Below, piece by piece: positions 16,267-24,071 of a DNA stretch of 26,641 nucleotides (positions are counted from its first letter, which is position 1; every line of letters begins with the position of its first letter). The notes below the pieces were generated by a model. It was not told the DNA's origin and did no database searches. It saw nothing but the letters and a program-made list of their open reading frames with translations. This DNA comes from Cytophagales bacterium (GTDB lineage: Bacteria; Bacteroidota; Bacteroidia; Cytophagales; Cyclobacteriaceae), in NCBI GenBank assembly GCA_003504855.1, contig DNZD01000271.1:1-26641 (forward strand), written 5' to 3'. A program made the translations under genes and the position numbers.

Positions 16267-17283
16267 ATGAAAAAGCTACTGGTTGTTTTGTCAGCATGGG
16301 CCCTGCTGATCTCCTGCGGACCTGATGTGGAAGAATGTGCTTTCGTGCCGGATACCGCTGCGATTCACGTCAATCTGAAAGTGGACGCCCTTCAGGATTC
16401 CCTTCCTGCCATCCAGACGAAGCAAGAACTTGTGCACTTTTTGGGTGTGCATCCGGAAATCCGGGATGTGTTTCTTAACCGGGATAAATACCCGTCAGAC
16501 TCTGCCTTTGTTAATGCCTTGTTCCGCCGCTTTACCAATCCCTACATTGACACCCTGCTGATGGAGACCCATCGGGTGTTTGGTGACGGATCTTCATTGA
16601 AGAAAGAATTTGAGCAGGCCTACGCCAACATCACGTTCTACTATCCGGATTTTCATCCCCCAAGAATTCAAACCGTGATCACGGGATTGGAAAGTGACAT
16701 CTTCGTTTCCGATTCACTGGTCATCATTGGACTTGACTACTTTCTGGGAAAGGATGCCAAGTTTCGTCCCAATATGTTTGAATATATGTTACGCAGGTAT
16801 AACCCCGACTTTATTGTGCCTTCCGTGATGTTACTTACGGGTGTTGATTCGCGATTCAACCAGACCGACCCGAACGACAAGACGGTGCTGGCAGATATGA
16901 TCGGCTATGGTAAAGCGTATTTTTTCTCGAAACAAATGTTGCCTTGCACACCCGACAGTGTTCTCATAGGTTACAGCCAACGCGAGATGAAGGGGTGCCG
17001 CGAAAATGAAAACCTCATTTGGTCACGGTTTGTTGAGGATGAGGTACTTTTCTCCTCCAGTCATCTCACACGACAAAAATTCATTGCTGAGCGCCCCAAG
17101 ACCATTGAGGTGGGTGAGCAATGTCCGGGCAGAATTGGTCAGTGGGTGGGATGGCGGATGGTCCAGAAATATCATGAAACACATCCGGATACACCTCTTT
17201 CCGGAATCATGGGCATAGAGAATGCTGAGCAATTATTCAAAACATCGGGATATAAGCCCCAGGTGGTTAAACTTGGGAAGTAG
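16267..17283 (+). CDS. gldB: GldB-like gliding-motility lipoprotein
   Basis: The 338-aa product has a lipoprotein signal ending in Leu-Ile-Ser-Cys17. Conserved GldB features follow: 'YYPDFHPPRIQTVITGLESD', 'VSDSLVIIGLDYFLGKDAKF', 'MIGYGKAYFFSKQMLPCTPD' and 'CPGRIGQWVGWRMVQKY'. GldB is a membrane lipoprotein required for gliding in Flavobacterium johnsoniae, though non-gliding relatives also carry it. The ATG at 16267 is chosen because it gives the signal peptide directly; an ATG at 16249 adds only six residues. It is divergent from the kinase gene, and its stop lies 1 base from the end of the convergent unknown gene at 17285. No other gliding gene is in the window. Confidence 0.9.
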   Translation: MKKLLVVLSAWALLISCGPDVEECAFVPDTAAIHVNLKVDALQDSLPAIQTKQELVHFLGVHPEIRDVFLNRDKYPSDSAFVNALFRRFTNPYIDTLLMETHRVFGDGSSLKKEFEQAYANITFYYPDFHPPRIQTVITGLESDIFVSDSLVIIGLDYFLGKDAKFRPNMFEYMLRRYNPDFIVPSVMLLTGVDSRFNQTDPNDKTVLADMIGYGKAYFFSKQMLPCTPDSVLIGYSQREMKGCRENENLIWSRFVEDEVLFSSSHLTRQKFIAERPKTIEVGEQCPGRIGQWVGWRMVQKYHETHPDTPLSGIMGIENAEQLFKTSGYKPQVVKLGK

Positions 17284-17284
17284 G

Positions 17285-18130
17285 TCACCGCACCTTTTCA
17301 TGGTACCAGATTGCCTGATCTGAAAGCCGGGTATACTTCAGGTGCTCAGGGAATTTCAACGGGGAGTTGGAAACCAATACCCAATAGGTTCCAAAGCTTG
17401 TTGCATTTAGTTTTATCCGGAGAATCCGCTTGGAATCAATCATTACCTCGGCAATACCAAGCAACTGCATCTGTTGTATGATGGCATCAAGTTTCGCAGA
17501 GTCCCAATGAAATAGTGCCAGCACTTCTGATTGCATCTCCACATTTGATTCCAGACTAGCATAGATTACGGCCCAATTATTAAGGACATAGTACCGTTTA
17601 TCTCTTCGGTCCACATACAAGGTTCCGTTTTCAACAGCAAAATGTTGATAGCCATGATCTCGTTCATAAAACAGGTTAACTACCGCGTCTCCTCCATGAA
17701 AAGTACCTTGATACACAAAGTCACTACTCTTGACGACGCATAAATGAAGCCCGTCGGGCTGAAGGTCAAATTTGTATGGATTGTTCTGTTCCCGCGCCAG
17801 TTGAAGCAAAGGATTTATCAGTTGCCTATGATGGTTCAGCCAGTTTGAGAATAAAATTTGTTCAAACTGAGATCGCTTATACCTCGCCGACAATGGATCA
17901 AGAACCAACACATGAAGCAATACCCCAGCTGATGCCAGCAAAAGGGCATGCTTCAATCCACGAACAATTACATTTCCACTGTTCGTATTCCAGGATCCAC
18001 CATATACACCAAATCTGCCAAAATCTTCCTTTACCCCACGCAGCAGGGAACGGTTTGCCAGCAGGTTAGGGTGGTTTTCAAATCCCCTCCTCGGACTGGT
18101 GGGCTTCCATCCCATGTTACTGTATCCCAT
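17285..18130 (-). CDS. Unrecognised membrane-anchored protein
   Basis: I do not recognise this 281-aa protein. It has a hydrophilic, basic N-terminal region (about residues 1-60, including 'KPTSPRRGFENHP'), one clear membrane helix (about 61-80, 'HALLLASAGVLLHVLVLDPL'), and a 200-residue remainder rich in alternating beta-type strands ('RYYVLNNWAVIYASLESNVE' and 'RILRIKLNATSFGTYWVLVS'). A plausible layout is an inner-membrane anchor with an extracytoplasmic domain. The reading frame is long, starts with ATG and abuts gldB, which supports a real gene. Its start is less sure: an ATG five codons in (residue 6) is also possible. Confidence 0.65.
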   Translation of the reverse strand: MGYSNMGWKPTSPRRGFENHPNLLANRSLLRGVKEDFGRFGVYGGSWNTNSGNVIVRGLKHALLLASAGVLLHVLVLDPLSARYKRSQFEQILFSNWLNHHRQLINPLLQLAREQNNPYKFDLQPDGLHLCVVKSSDFVYQGTFHGGDAVVNLFYERDHGYQHFAVENGTLYVDRRDKRYYVLNNWAVIYASLESNVEMQSEVLALFHWDSAKLDAIIQQMQLLGIAEVMIDSKRILRIKLNATSFGTYWVLVSNSPLKFPEHLKYTRLSDQAIWYHEKVR

Positions 18131-18227
18131 ACTTCATGCTTAATTTGAGTCCGTTTCAGCGTACCGCCAACACCATCAGGATATGAACTTTTCAGTTTGA
18201 TTTCTAAATTACCAAAAAAGTAAACGC

Positions 18228-19430
18228 ATGAACGCCTCCATCTTCTCCCGTCTGTCCCTGATGATGTTGCTCCAGTATTTTATCTGGGGGGCCTGGTATG
18301 TCACCATGGGCACTTACATGTCTGAATTCCTGAAATCCTCCGGGGTACAGATTGGTGCTGCGTACAGTGCCCTCGCAATCGCCACGATGATATCGCCCTT
18401 CTTTATCGGACTTGTCGCTGATCGATTCTTTGCCGCTCAAAGAATTATGGGCGTACTCCACATTATTGGTGGCATACTACTCTACGTAGCCACGACGGTC
18501 ACCGACAACGGTGCATTTTATTGGGTAATTCTCCTGTACTCATTGCTGTACATGCCTACTATCGCCCTGAGCAACAGTATTGCTTTTCACCAAATGACGG
18601 ATCCCGGTAAACAGTTCCCCTGGATCCGGGTTTTTGGGACCCTGGGTTGGATTATTGCCGGTCTCATGATCGGATTCCTCTCCATCGAGAAAACCTCTTC
18701 AACATTCTACATGGCTGCTGCAGCTTCGGGTGTTCTGGGATTGTTGAGTTTCATGCTTCCCAATACACCGCCCAAAGGAAATGATTCCAATGCGACTGCA
18801 TCCTCGGCATTGGGGACCGAAGCCTTTGTGCTGTTTAAAGATCGTCCCTACCTCGTCTTCTTTATTGCGGCTATTCTGGTGTGCATTCCATTGTCATTCT
18901 ATTATGGATTTGCCAATGTATTTCTCAATGAATTAGGCATGGAGAATGCTGCCGGAAAAATGATTCTTGGGCAGGTTTCAGAAGCCGTTTTCATTCTTGC
19001 TATTCCTTTCCTCTTCAACAGCATTGGCGTGAAGAAGATGTTGCTGTTGGGTATGACAGCCTGGATACTTCGGTATGTCTTTTTCTCTTTTGGTAATATC
19101 GACACCAACCAATGGATGCTGTACGCTGGTATTATCATGCACGGCATCTGCTACGATTTCTTCTTTGTAACCGGCTATATGTACACGGAGAAAAAGGCTG
19201 GAGAAAAGATCAAGAATGCAGCCCAGGGTCTGTTTACTTTCGCCACCTATGGCTTGGGTATGGTGATTGGCACCACGTTCTCAGGCTATACCGCCGATAG
19301 CTATTTGAATGCCGATGGCTCTCACCAATGGTCCGGTATCTGGATGGTGCCTGCGTACATTGCCATCGCTGTCATGATCTACTTTATTTTGTTCTTCAAA
19401 GAGAAGAAAGACATACAGGCTGCTGCCTGA
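18228..19430 (+). CDS. MFS transporter, nucleoside:H+ symporter-like
   Basis: The 400-aa protein has about twelve membrane helices and the MFS loop 2-3 motif (Gly61-Leu-Val-Ala-Asp65-Arg66). The opening 'LSLMMLLQYFIWGAWYVTMG' and the later 'RVFGTLGWIIAGLMIGFL' match the NupG/XapB-type nucleoside permease family. In Bacteroidota such members often sit in sugar clusters, so the substrate may be a glycoside, sugar or nucleoside. The next gene, a Gfo/Idh-type oxidoreductase, begins 26 bases after the stop and is probably co-transcribed. The family is clear; the substrate is inferred. Confidence 0.88.
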   Translation: MNASIFSRLSLMMLLQYFIWGAWYVTMGTYMSEFLKSSGVQIGAAYSALAIATMISPFFIGLVADRFFAAQRIMGVLHIIGGILLYVATTVTDNGAFYWVILLYSLLYMPTIALSNSIAFHQMTDPGKQFPWIRVFGTLGWIIAGLMIGFLSIEKTSSTFYMAAAASGVLGLLSFMLPNTPPKGNDSNATASSALGTEAFVLFKDRPYLVFFIAAILVCIPLSFYYGFANVFLNELGMENAAGKMILGQVSEAVFILAIPFLFNSIGVKKMLLLGMTAWILRYVFFSFGNIDTNQWMLYAGIIMHGICYDFFFVTGYMYTEKKAGEKIKNAAQGLFTFATYGLGMVIGTTFSGYTADSYLNADGSHQWSGIWMVPAYIAIAVMIYFILFFKEKKDIQAAA

Positions 19431-19456
19431 TCATTTATCCGCTAACCCGTTTCACC

Positions 19457-20647
19457 ATGAATATCGCCATGCTTGGCTCCGGCTTCATCGGCCGGTTCTA
19501 TGCCGATGCCCTGCAGGGATACCGCAGCAAAGACAAAGTCGTCAGCATCTACTCCCGTCGTGAGGAGAGCGCCAGGAAATTTGCTGCGGATTATCACGTA
19601 GCACACGCTACCACAGTAATGGAAGATTCCATTCGGCGCTCGGAAGTGGATGTGGTATGTAATGCCCTGCCAAACAATTTGCACGAAGAGGCCGTCATGC
19701 TCTGCTGCAAACACAAAAAGGCCGCGATAACTACCAAGCCATTGGGTCGCAACGCGGGTGAGGCGAAACGGATGCTCGAGGCCGTGGAAAAAGCCGGCAT
19801 TTTTAACGGCTATCTTGAAGACCTGGTGTATACCCCCAAATTCATCAAAGCCCAGGAAAGTGTGAAAAATGGTGCCCTGGGCCGCATTTTATGGGCCAAA
19901 TCCCGCGAAACCCACCCCGGTCCACACAGCGACTGGTTTTGGGACATTGAACAGGCAGGCGGTGGTGCCATCCTGGACCTTGGCTGTCATTGCGTCGAGA
20001 TCGCCCGAAGCTACATTGGCAAAGACATCCGGCCTGTTGAAGTCATGTGCTGGGCCGATACGCAGGTAAAGCCAATCGACGCAGAAGATCATGCTATTGG
20101 CCTGGTAAAATATGAGAATGGAGCCATCGGCCAGTTTGAAGTAAGCTGGACGTTTCGCGGCGGACTTGATCTTCGAGATGAAGTGATGGGCACCGAGGGC
20201 ACTATTTGGATCAACAGCTTTTTGCGCACTGGTTTTGAAATGTTCACTTCTGGTAAGGGCGCCAACTATGTAGCGGAAAAAGCCGAGAGCAACACGGGTT
20301 GGTTATTCCCCGTTGGAGATGAGCTGAATGAATTGGGTTACAACCACATGTTTATGGACATGTTCAATTCCATGGAAAGCAAGTCTGCTCCGAAAGAAAC
20401 TTTCTACGATGGCTATGTTGTGAATAGCATCCTTGATGCTGCCTACAAATCAGCTAAATCCAAATTGTGGGAACCTGTCGTGCTGGACATCTGGCGTGGC
20501 CGCACAGGAGTGACCAAAGACAGCCACCTGGTGGAATATGATGCGGAGCATTACCTGGTCAAAGAAGAGATGACCCACTTTGGAACGAAGAAAATCATCC
20601 TGAAGAATAAGAAATCAGGTAAGATCATCGAGCGCATCGGTAATTAA
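19457..20647 (+). CDS. Gfo/Idh/MocA-family oxidoreductase
   Basis: The 396-aa enzyme has an N-terminal NAD(P) Rossmann motif, 'MLGSGFIGRFYADAL' (Gly7, Gly9, Gly12), and the C-terminal fold of this family. The usual Glu-Lys-Pro catalytic motif is here Thr93-Lys94-Pro95, so the Lys is kept and the Glu replaced. Asp174 and His178 in 'AILDLGCHCVEIA' match the usual D-x-x-x-H site. 'WFWDIEQAGGGAILDLGCH' is typical. It probably oxidises or reduces a sugar or inositol-like alcohol. The ATG at 19457 gives the Rossmann fold directly; the frame is open further upstream inside the transporter. The last 4 bases overlap the convergent glycosyltransferase gene. Confidence 0.9.
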   Translation: MNIAMLGSGFIGRFYADALQGYRSKDKVVSIYSRREESARKFAADYHVAHATTVMEDSIRRSEVDVVCNALPNNLHEEAVMLCCKHKKAAITTKPLGRNAGEAKRMLEAVEKAGIFNGYLEDLVYTPKFIKAQESVKNGALGRILWAKSRETHPGPHSDWFWDIEQAGGGAILDLGCHCVEIARSYIGKDIRPVEVMCWADTQVKPIDAEDHAIGLVKYENGAIGQFEVSWTFRGGLDLRDEVMGTEGTIWINSFLRTGFEMFTSGKGANYVAEKAESNTGWLFPVGDELNELGYNHMFMDMFNSMESKSAPKETFYDGYVVNSILDAAYKSAKSKLWEPVVLDIWRGRTGVTKDSHLVEYDAEHYLVKEEMTHFGTKKIILKNKKSGKIIERIGN

Positions 20648-21828
20648 CGCCGCTGACTGCGGGGCTGAAACAAATCGGCAAACGCCATGCTGAGCTTCGC
20701 CCTGGCATATTTATTTTCTGCCAACGCCCGTGCTTTTTTCTGCGCGCCATTCAACCTTGATTGGTCATGGAGATATGGCGTGATCTGATCGACGAAAGAC
20801 TTCGGGTTCCCGGGGTCAACATAAAATCCGCAACCTTCAGCTGCAATCTCTTCGCTGATCCATCCCGGGAAATTAACGATGATTAGTTTTCCACCCGCCA
20901 AACCATCAAAATACTTGTTGGGTGAGCCTGTTCCCAGAATCGGGAAGGATTGATAACTGATGAACACGGCATCGGTGATCTCCATGATCTCCTGAACGCC
21001 TGCCCGGTCCACAAAATCTATCAGTCGCACATTGGACAAAGATTGCTCCGTCACCTGACGTTGAATAAAGTCTTTTTGTGCGCCGTCGCCGGCTATTAAA
21101 AATTGAACAGATGGATTGCTGAGCATCTCACGGGCGCAAACGAGCATTCGCTCAAGGCCATTGGCGATACCCAACGCACCGATATAGGAAATGACAAATT
21201 TGTCGCGTCCACCAAACAATCCCTCCGTCTTTTGACGCCGTGGCATGGGATAGTAAAACTCACAATCCGACATGTTCGGAATAAGGTGGACCGGTTTACC
21301 TGGTATTTTCCTTTCCAGCGTTGCAGCAATGGCTGGCGATAGTGCAATCAGGGCTTCAGCTTCACGGTAAATAAGTGCCTCAAGGGAAAACAGCATGCGC
21401 TGAAGTCGTTTGTTGGGCACAAAACCCATTTCAATGGGGGCATCTGGCCATAGATCACCCACTTCAAAAAAGTAGGGCATCCCGAACAACAGCTTAATAA
21501 AACGAGCTGTCAGTCCGACCGTCAGTGGTGTAGAAATGGCGTAGAGCCGGTCAAAATTCCTAAATCGTATGGCCCGTAAGCTTGCGCGAACCACAAACCA
21601 GGCAAACGCAAAACTTCGTGCACCAGACTTAAACCGGTTGTCGTACTGCACAGGGAGGTAATGCACCTCAATGCCGTCGACCATAAAAATCTTGCCGTTG
21701 TCATTATGCGCCGTGATCACTACAACACGATGACCCCGGTCAACGAGTGCTTTGGCCAGGTAATAGGAGCGGATAGCTCCCCCCGTGGCCGGCGTCTTAA
21801 AGTGTTGGTGTATGAACAGGATATTCAC
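20644..21828 (-). CDS. Glycosyltransferase family 4
   Basis: The 394-aa enzyme begins 'MNILFIHQHFKTPATGGAIR' (GTG start at 21828) and has the GT-B two-domain layout: an N-terminal acceptor domain and a C-terminal donor domain with the 'VISYIGALGIANGLERML' strand-turn and a late 'SPNKYFDGLAGGKLIIVN' loop. Such enzymes add a sugar from a nucleotide donor to polysaccharide or glycolipid precursors; donor and acceptor are unknown. The frame is open back to 21936, but the GTG start fits the family N-terminus. It is on the minus strand, convergent with the oxidoreductase (4-base overlap) and divergent from the DUF1080 gene, so it is probably independent of that catabolic set. Confidence 0.88.
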   Translation of the reverse strand: MNILFIHQHFKTPATGGAIRSYYLAKALVDRGHRVVVITAHNDNGKIFMVDGIEVHYLPVQYDNRFKSGARSFAFAWFVVRASLRAIRFRNFDRLYAISTPLTVGLTARFIKLLFGMPYFFEVGDLWPDAPIEMGFVPNKRLQRMLFSLEALIYREAEALIALSPAIAATLERKIPGKPVHLIPNMSDCEFYYPMPRRQKTEGLFGGRDKFVISYIGALGIANGLERMLVCAREMLSNPSVQFLIAGDGAQKDFIQRQVTEQSLSNVRLIDFVDRAGVQEIMEITDAVFISYQSFPILGTGSPNKYFDGLAGGKLIIVNFPGWISEEIAAEGCGFYVDPGNPKSFVDQITPYLHDQSRLNGAQKKARALAENKYARAKLSMAFADLFQPRSQRR

Positions 21829-21947
21829 GCTGCAAATAAGTGAAAAGAGATCAAAGCGAGCCTTGAATTTGGGTACGGGAAACGAATTTTCCGTGAGGAG
21901 TATCCAAACTTGAATTTCTTTGTAGGTTCGGTTCAAATTCCGCTGTC

Positions 21948-22538
21948 ATGAAAAAGTGCGTTTTGTGGATTGCCTTGTTACTTGCTTCATCCTGCGTAAG
22001 CGCTCAGGTCTCCATCTTCAACGGCCGCGATCTTAGCGGCTGGACAATTTACGGTACCGAGAAGTGGTTTGTGGAGAAAGGTGAACTCATCTGCGAAAGC
22101 GGTCCTGATAATCAATATGGTTATCTGGCCACGGAGGCAACATACGGCGATTTTGAATTGACCCTTGATTTCTTCCAGGAGTCCAATGGAAACAGTGGCG
22201 TGTTCTTCCATTGCTCTGTTGACGGCACACGTGTCAGCGGTTGGCAGGCTGAAGTGGCTCCGCCCGGGCTGCATACTGGCGGCATCTATGAATCTTACGG
22301 AAGGGGCTGGTTGATTAAACCCGTCCCTGAAAAAGAGTCGGTGTTGAAGCCGGGAAGTTGGAATAGCATGAAAGTCCGCGTTCTGGGTAAGCAGGTAACT
22401 ACGTGGCTTAACGGCACAGAGATGATCACCCTGGAGGATGCAGCTATCGGCTCACGTCAGGGTAAAATAGCCCTTCAGATACATGACGGAGGGGGCGTTC
22501 GCGTTCGTTGGCGAAAGCTGATGGTAAAGGTACTGTGA
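21948..22538 (+). CDS. Secreted DUF1080 (3-keto-disaccharide hydrolase-like) protein
   Basis: The 196-aa protein has a signal peptide (about 1-20, ending 'SCVSAQ') and then a single DUF1080 concanavalin-like jelly roll starting at 'SIFNGRDLSGWTIYG'. Typical motifs are 'YGDFELTLDFFQESNGNSGV', 'GWQAEVAPPGLHTGGIYESY' and 'PGSWNSMKVRVLGKQVTTWL'. DUF1080 members include 3-keto-glucoside and 3-keto-disaccharide hydrolases acting outside the cytoplasm. A weak lipobox (Ala-Ser-Ser-Cys) could make it a lipoprotein. Its association with the MFS and Gfo/Idh genes across the intervening glycosyltransferase suggests a keto-sugar pathway, an inference. Confidence 0.86.
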   Translation: MKKCVLWIALLLASSCVSAQVSIFNGRDLSGWTIYGTEKWFVEKGELICESGPDNQYGYLATEATYGDFELTLDFFQESNGNSGVFFHCSVDGTRVSGWQAEVAPPGLHTGGIYESYGRGWLIKPVPEKESVLKPGSWNSMKVRVLGKQVTTWLNGTEMITLEDAAIGSRQGKIALQIHDGGGVRVRWRKLMVKVL

Positions 22539-22550
22539 TCTACCGTCGAC

Positions 22551-22585
22551 CATGTCCTGCGCAGGAGCTTCCGGCGCAGGACATG
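22551..22585. terminator. Long hairpin between convergent genes
   Basis: CATGTCCTGCGC (22551-22562) pairs perfectly with GCGCAGGACATG (22574-22585), a 12-bp stem. The 11-base loop (22563-22573) can add a further GGA/TCC pairing. It lies between the ends of the DUF1080 gene and the leftward 76-aa gene, so it may terminate both. The T-runs on either side are weak, so efficiency is uncertain. Confidence 0.55.
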
Positions 22586-22589
22586 TCAA

Positions 22590-22820
22590 CTAGTGTTTTA
22601 CCTCAAGGCTGCGGGCGTAGTTCAGAATATTCGCCACGGTAGAAGCCGAAGGTTCGAGACGAGCTTTGTCAAGATCGGTCTTGGTAAGCATCAACTCACG
22701 GTACAACAGTTGGAGCTCCCGATCAAAGGTCAGTACGCGGTTAATCTCGCGTGCCTCCTCCTCGGTGGTCTCTTGGTAAATAAACCTGATCAGGTCGTTT
22801 TGGGTAAACGTTTTCGTCAT
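22590..22820 (-). CDS. Small ECF-associated protein, possible anti-sigma
   Basis: The 76-aa acidic-to-neutral helical protein reads 'MTKTFTQNDLIRFIYQETTE' with later 'FDRELQLLYRELMLTKTDLD' and 'EPSASTVANILNYARSLEVK'. It has no membrane helix and no zinc-ligand pattern. Similar small proteins occur directly downstream of ECF sigma genes in Cytophagales, as I remember, and its N-terminus resembles the start of short anti-sigma domains. The first 80 bases overlap the 3' end of the sigma gene in another frame. Function is inferred from position only. Confidence 0.75.
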   Translation of the reverse strand: MTKTFTQNDLIRFIYQETTEEEAREINRVLTFDRELQLLYRELMLTKTDLDKARLEPSASTVANILNYARSLEVKH

Positions 22821-23394
22821 AGGCGTACTGGGTTTTAATCATTTTCTTTCTGAGGTTGATGAGCGCATACCTCATCCTGCCCAGGGCAGTATTGATACTT
22901 ACCTGGGTCTTATCGGCGATCTCCTGGAAACTCATATCCATGTAGTGGCGCATGATGAGTACCTGCTTCTGCTCCGGCGGAAGCTCTTTGATAAAGTCTC
23001 GCAGACGTGTCTGTGTCTCTTGTGCGATTTGCAGGGACTCCGCTGACTCTTCGGCAAAGTGCAGGGAGTTGAACACGCCACTTCCGTCCTCCAATACAAT
23101 CTCCGGATACCGGCGACTGCGGCGGAACGAGTCAATGGCCATGTTGTGGGCGATGCGACATATCCAAGGCAGGAACTTACCCTCTTCATTATAGCGACCG
23201 CCCTTGAGGGTGTTCACCGCCTTGATAAATGTTTCCTGAAGCAGGTCTTCTGCCTTATAACGGTCCTTTACGATCAGGTAAATGGCCGTATAAATTCGCG
23301 ATTTGTGACGATGGAGGAGCACTTCGAAAGCCTCTTCGTTACCTTGCAGATACAGCGAAACCAGTTTGGAATCGCTCAATCGTTTGTCTATCAT
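22741..23394 (-). CDS. ECF RNA polymerase sigma factor (second locus)
   Basis: The 217-aa protein has sigma region 2 (about 13-95, with 'YKAEDLLQETFIKAVNTLKG' and 'FLPWICRIAHNMAIDSFRRS') and region 4 (about 135-187, with 'ELPPEQKQVLIMRHYMDMSF', 'QEIADKTQVSINTALGRMRY'). The tail beyond residue 188 ('TQYAYDENVYPKRPDQVYLP' and more) is unlike the family and comes from the frame overlapping the downstream 76-aa gene. A promoter-like site at 23466-23496 precedes it, leaving a leader of about 65 bases. With its small partner this forms a second sigma/partner pair, distinct from the locus at 6234-6797. Confidence 0.9.
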   Translation of the reverse strand: MIDKRLSDSKLVSLYLQGNEEAFEVLLHRHKSRIYTAIYLIVKDRYKAEDLLQETFIKAVNTLKGGRYNEEGKFLPWICRIAHNMAIDSFRRSRRYPEIVLEDGSGVFNSLHFAEESAESLQIAQETQTRLRDFIKELPPEQKQVLIMRHYMDMSFQEIADKTQVSINTALGRMRYALINLRKKMIKTQYAYDENVYPKRPDQVYLPRDHRGGGTRD

Positions 23395-23465
23395 TCTGTC
23401 TCACGGTTAGGTAACGTAGAGCTCTTGTCGATAGTGTGCGGGTTAGTTGATAATATTTTGAATTG

Positions 23466-23496
23466 AAAAGGTAGAAATATTCCCCTAAGACCCAAA
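23466..23496 (-). promoter_or_regulatory. Bacteroidota-type promoter of second ECF sigma gene
   Basis: On the minus strand TTTG (plus 23493-23496), a 19-base spacer and TACCTTTT (plus 23466-23473) match the -33 TTTG and -7 TAnnTTTG consensus, the last base of the -7 box being the only mismatch. Transcription would begin near 23459. Confidence 0.55.
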
Positions 23497-23574
23497 AAAT
23501 TTTAAGGAAAATCTTGTCTGCTATGCTTTTTCTTGACCTATTTGTCCCAGATTTTTTGCAGAAGTAACCGACCC

Positions 23575-23967
23575 ATGCCTGTTAGTAAGAAGAAAGTGAT
23601 AAAAAGCCTGGATAGTTTATCCGAGGAACTGCGCGAGTTGTTGAAAATCCAGTATCCGACGGGATACGAAAACAGCATTACCCGGATCAACAACGCCAAG
23701 AAAGAACCAATTTTCGTGTTCCCCCTGGAGACGGAAGAAGCTACCTATTTGGTAAAACTGCCAGCCACCAAGAACAGCGAAGGTGGCTATGACCTTGATG
23801 CCAAACCCAAAGATGATGAGTTTGAGGGTGGTCGCGACAAAGATGAAGATGGGTTTGGATCCAATGATGATTTTGATGGCGGCGATTACGATAATGACGG
23901 CGACAGCGATGACGATGGTGGTGGTGGCCGCAAGGATCCCAGCTATGACCCGGATTTTGATAGTTAA
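23575..23967 (+). CDS. Small acidic protein with Asp/Gly-rich, EF-hand-like tail
   Basis: The 130-aa protein has an ordered N-terminal domain (about 1-75, with 'VSKKKVIKSLDSLSEELREL' and 'EPIFVFPLETEEATYLVKLP') and a strongly acidic C-terminal tail. The tail has segments of the form D-x-D-x-D-G, including 'DKDEDGFGSNDD' and 'DYDNDGDSDDDG', reminiscent of EF-hand or thrombospondin-type calcium loops. There is no signal peptide, so it is probably cytoplasmic. The ATG at 23575 is preferred to a TTG at 23533. Similar proteins occur in other Bacteroidota to my memory, with unknown function. A strong terminator follows 22 bases after the stop. Confidence 0.78.
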   Translation: MPVSKKKVIKSLDSLSEELRELLKIQYPTGYENSITRINNAKKEPIFVFPLETEEATYLVKLPATKNSEGGYDLDAKPKDDEFEGGRDKDEDGFGSNDDFDGGDYDNDGDSDDDGGGGRKDPSYDPDFDS

Positions 23968-23989
23968 CTGAAACTTATTTCCCCTCCTG

Positions 23990-24019
23990 AACACCATCGG
24001 CTTCGATGGTGTTTTTATT
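23990..24019 (+). terminator. Rho-independent terminator after the acidic protein gene
   Basis: AACACCATCG (23990-23999) pairs perfectly with CGATGGTGTT (24004-24013) around a GCTT loop, followed by TTTATT. It cleanly separates the acidic protein gene from uvrA. Confidence 0.9.
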
Positions 24020-24071
24020 GGTAGTGGTTCGCGCGCACACCCGGCGAGAATCTTTACCTTCGCTCCTCCGC

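Noticed and set aside
19328..19456. Longer start for the Gfo/Idh gene inside the transporter gene
   Set aside because: The Rossmann motif begins right at the ATG at 19457, and the extension overlaps transporter coding sequence.
23800..23964. Tandem DNA repeat or CRISPR-like array
   Set aside because: The repetitive look comes from Asp and Gly codons in a coding tail; there are no regular units or spacers.
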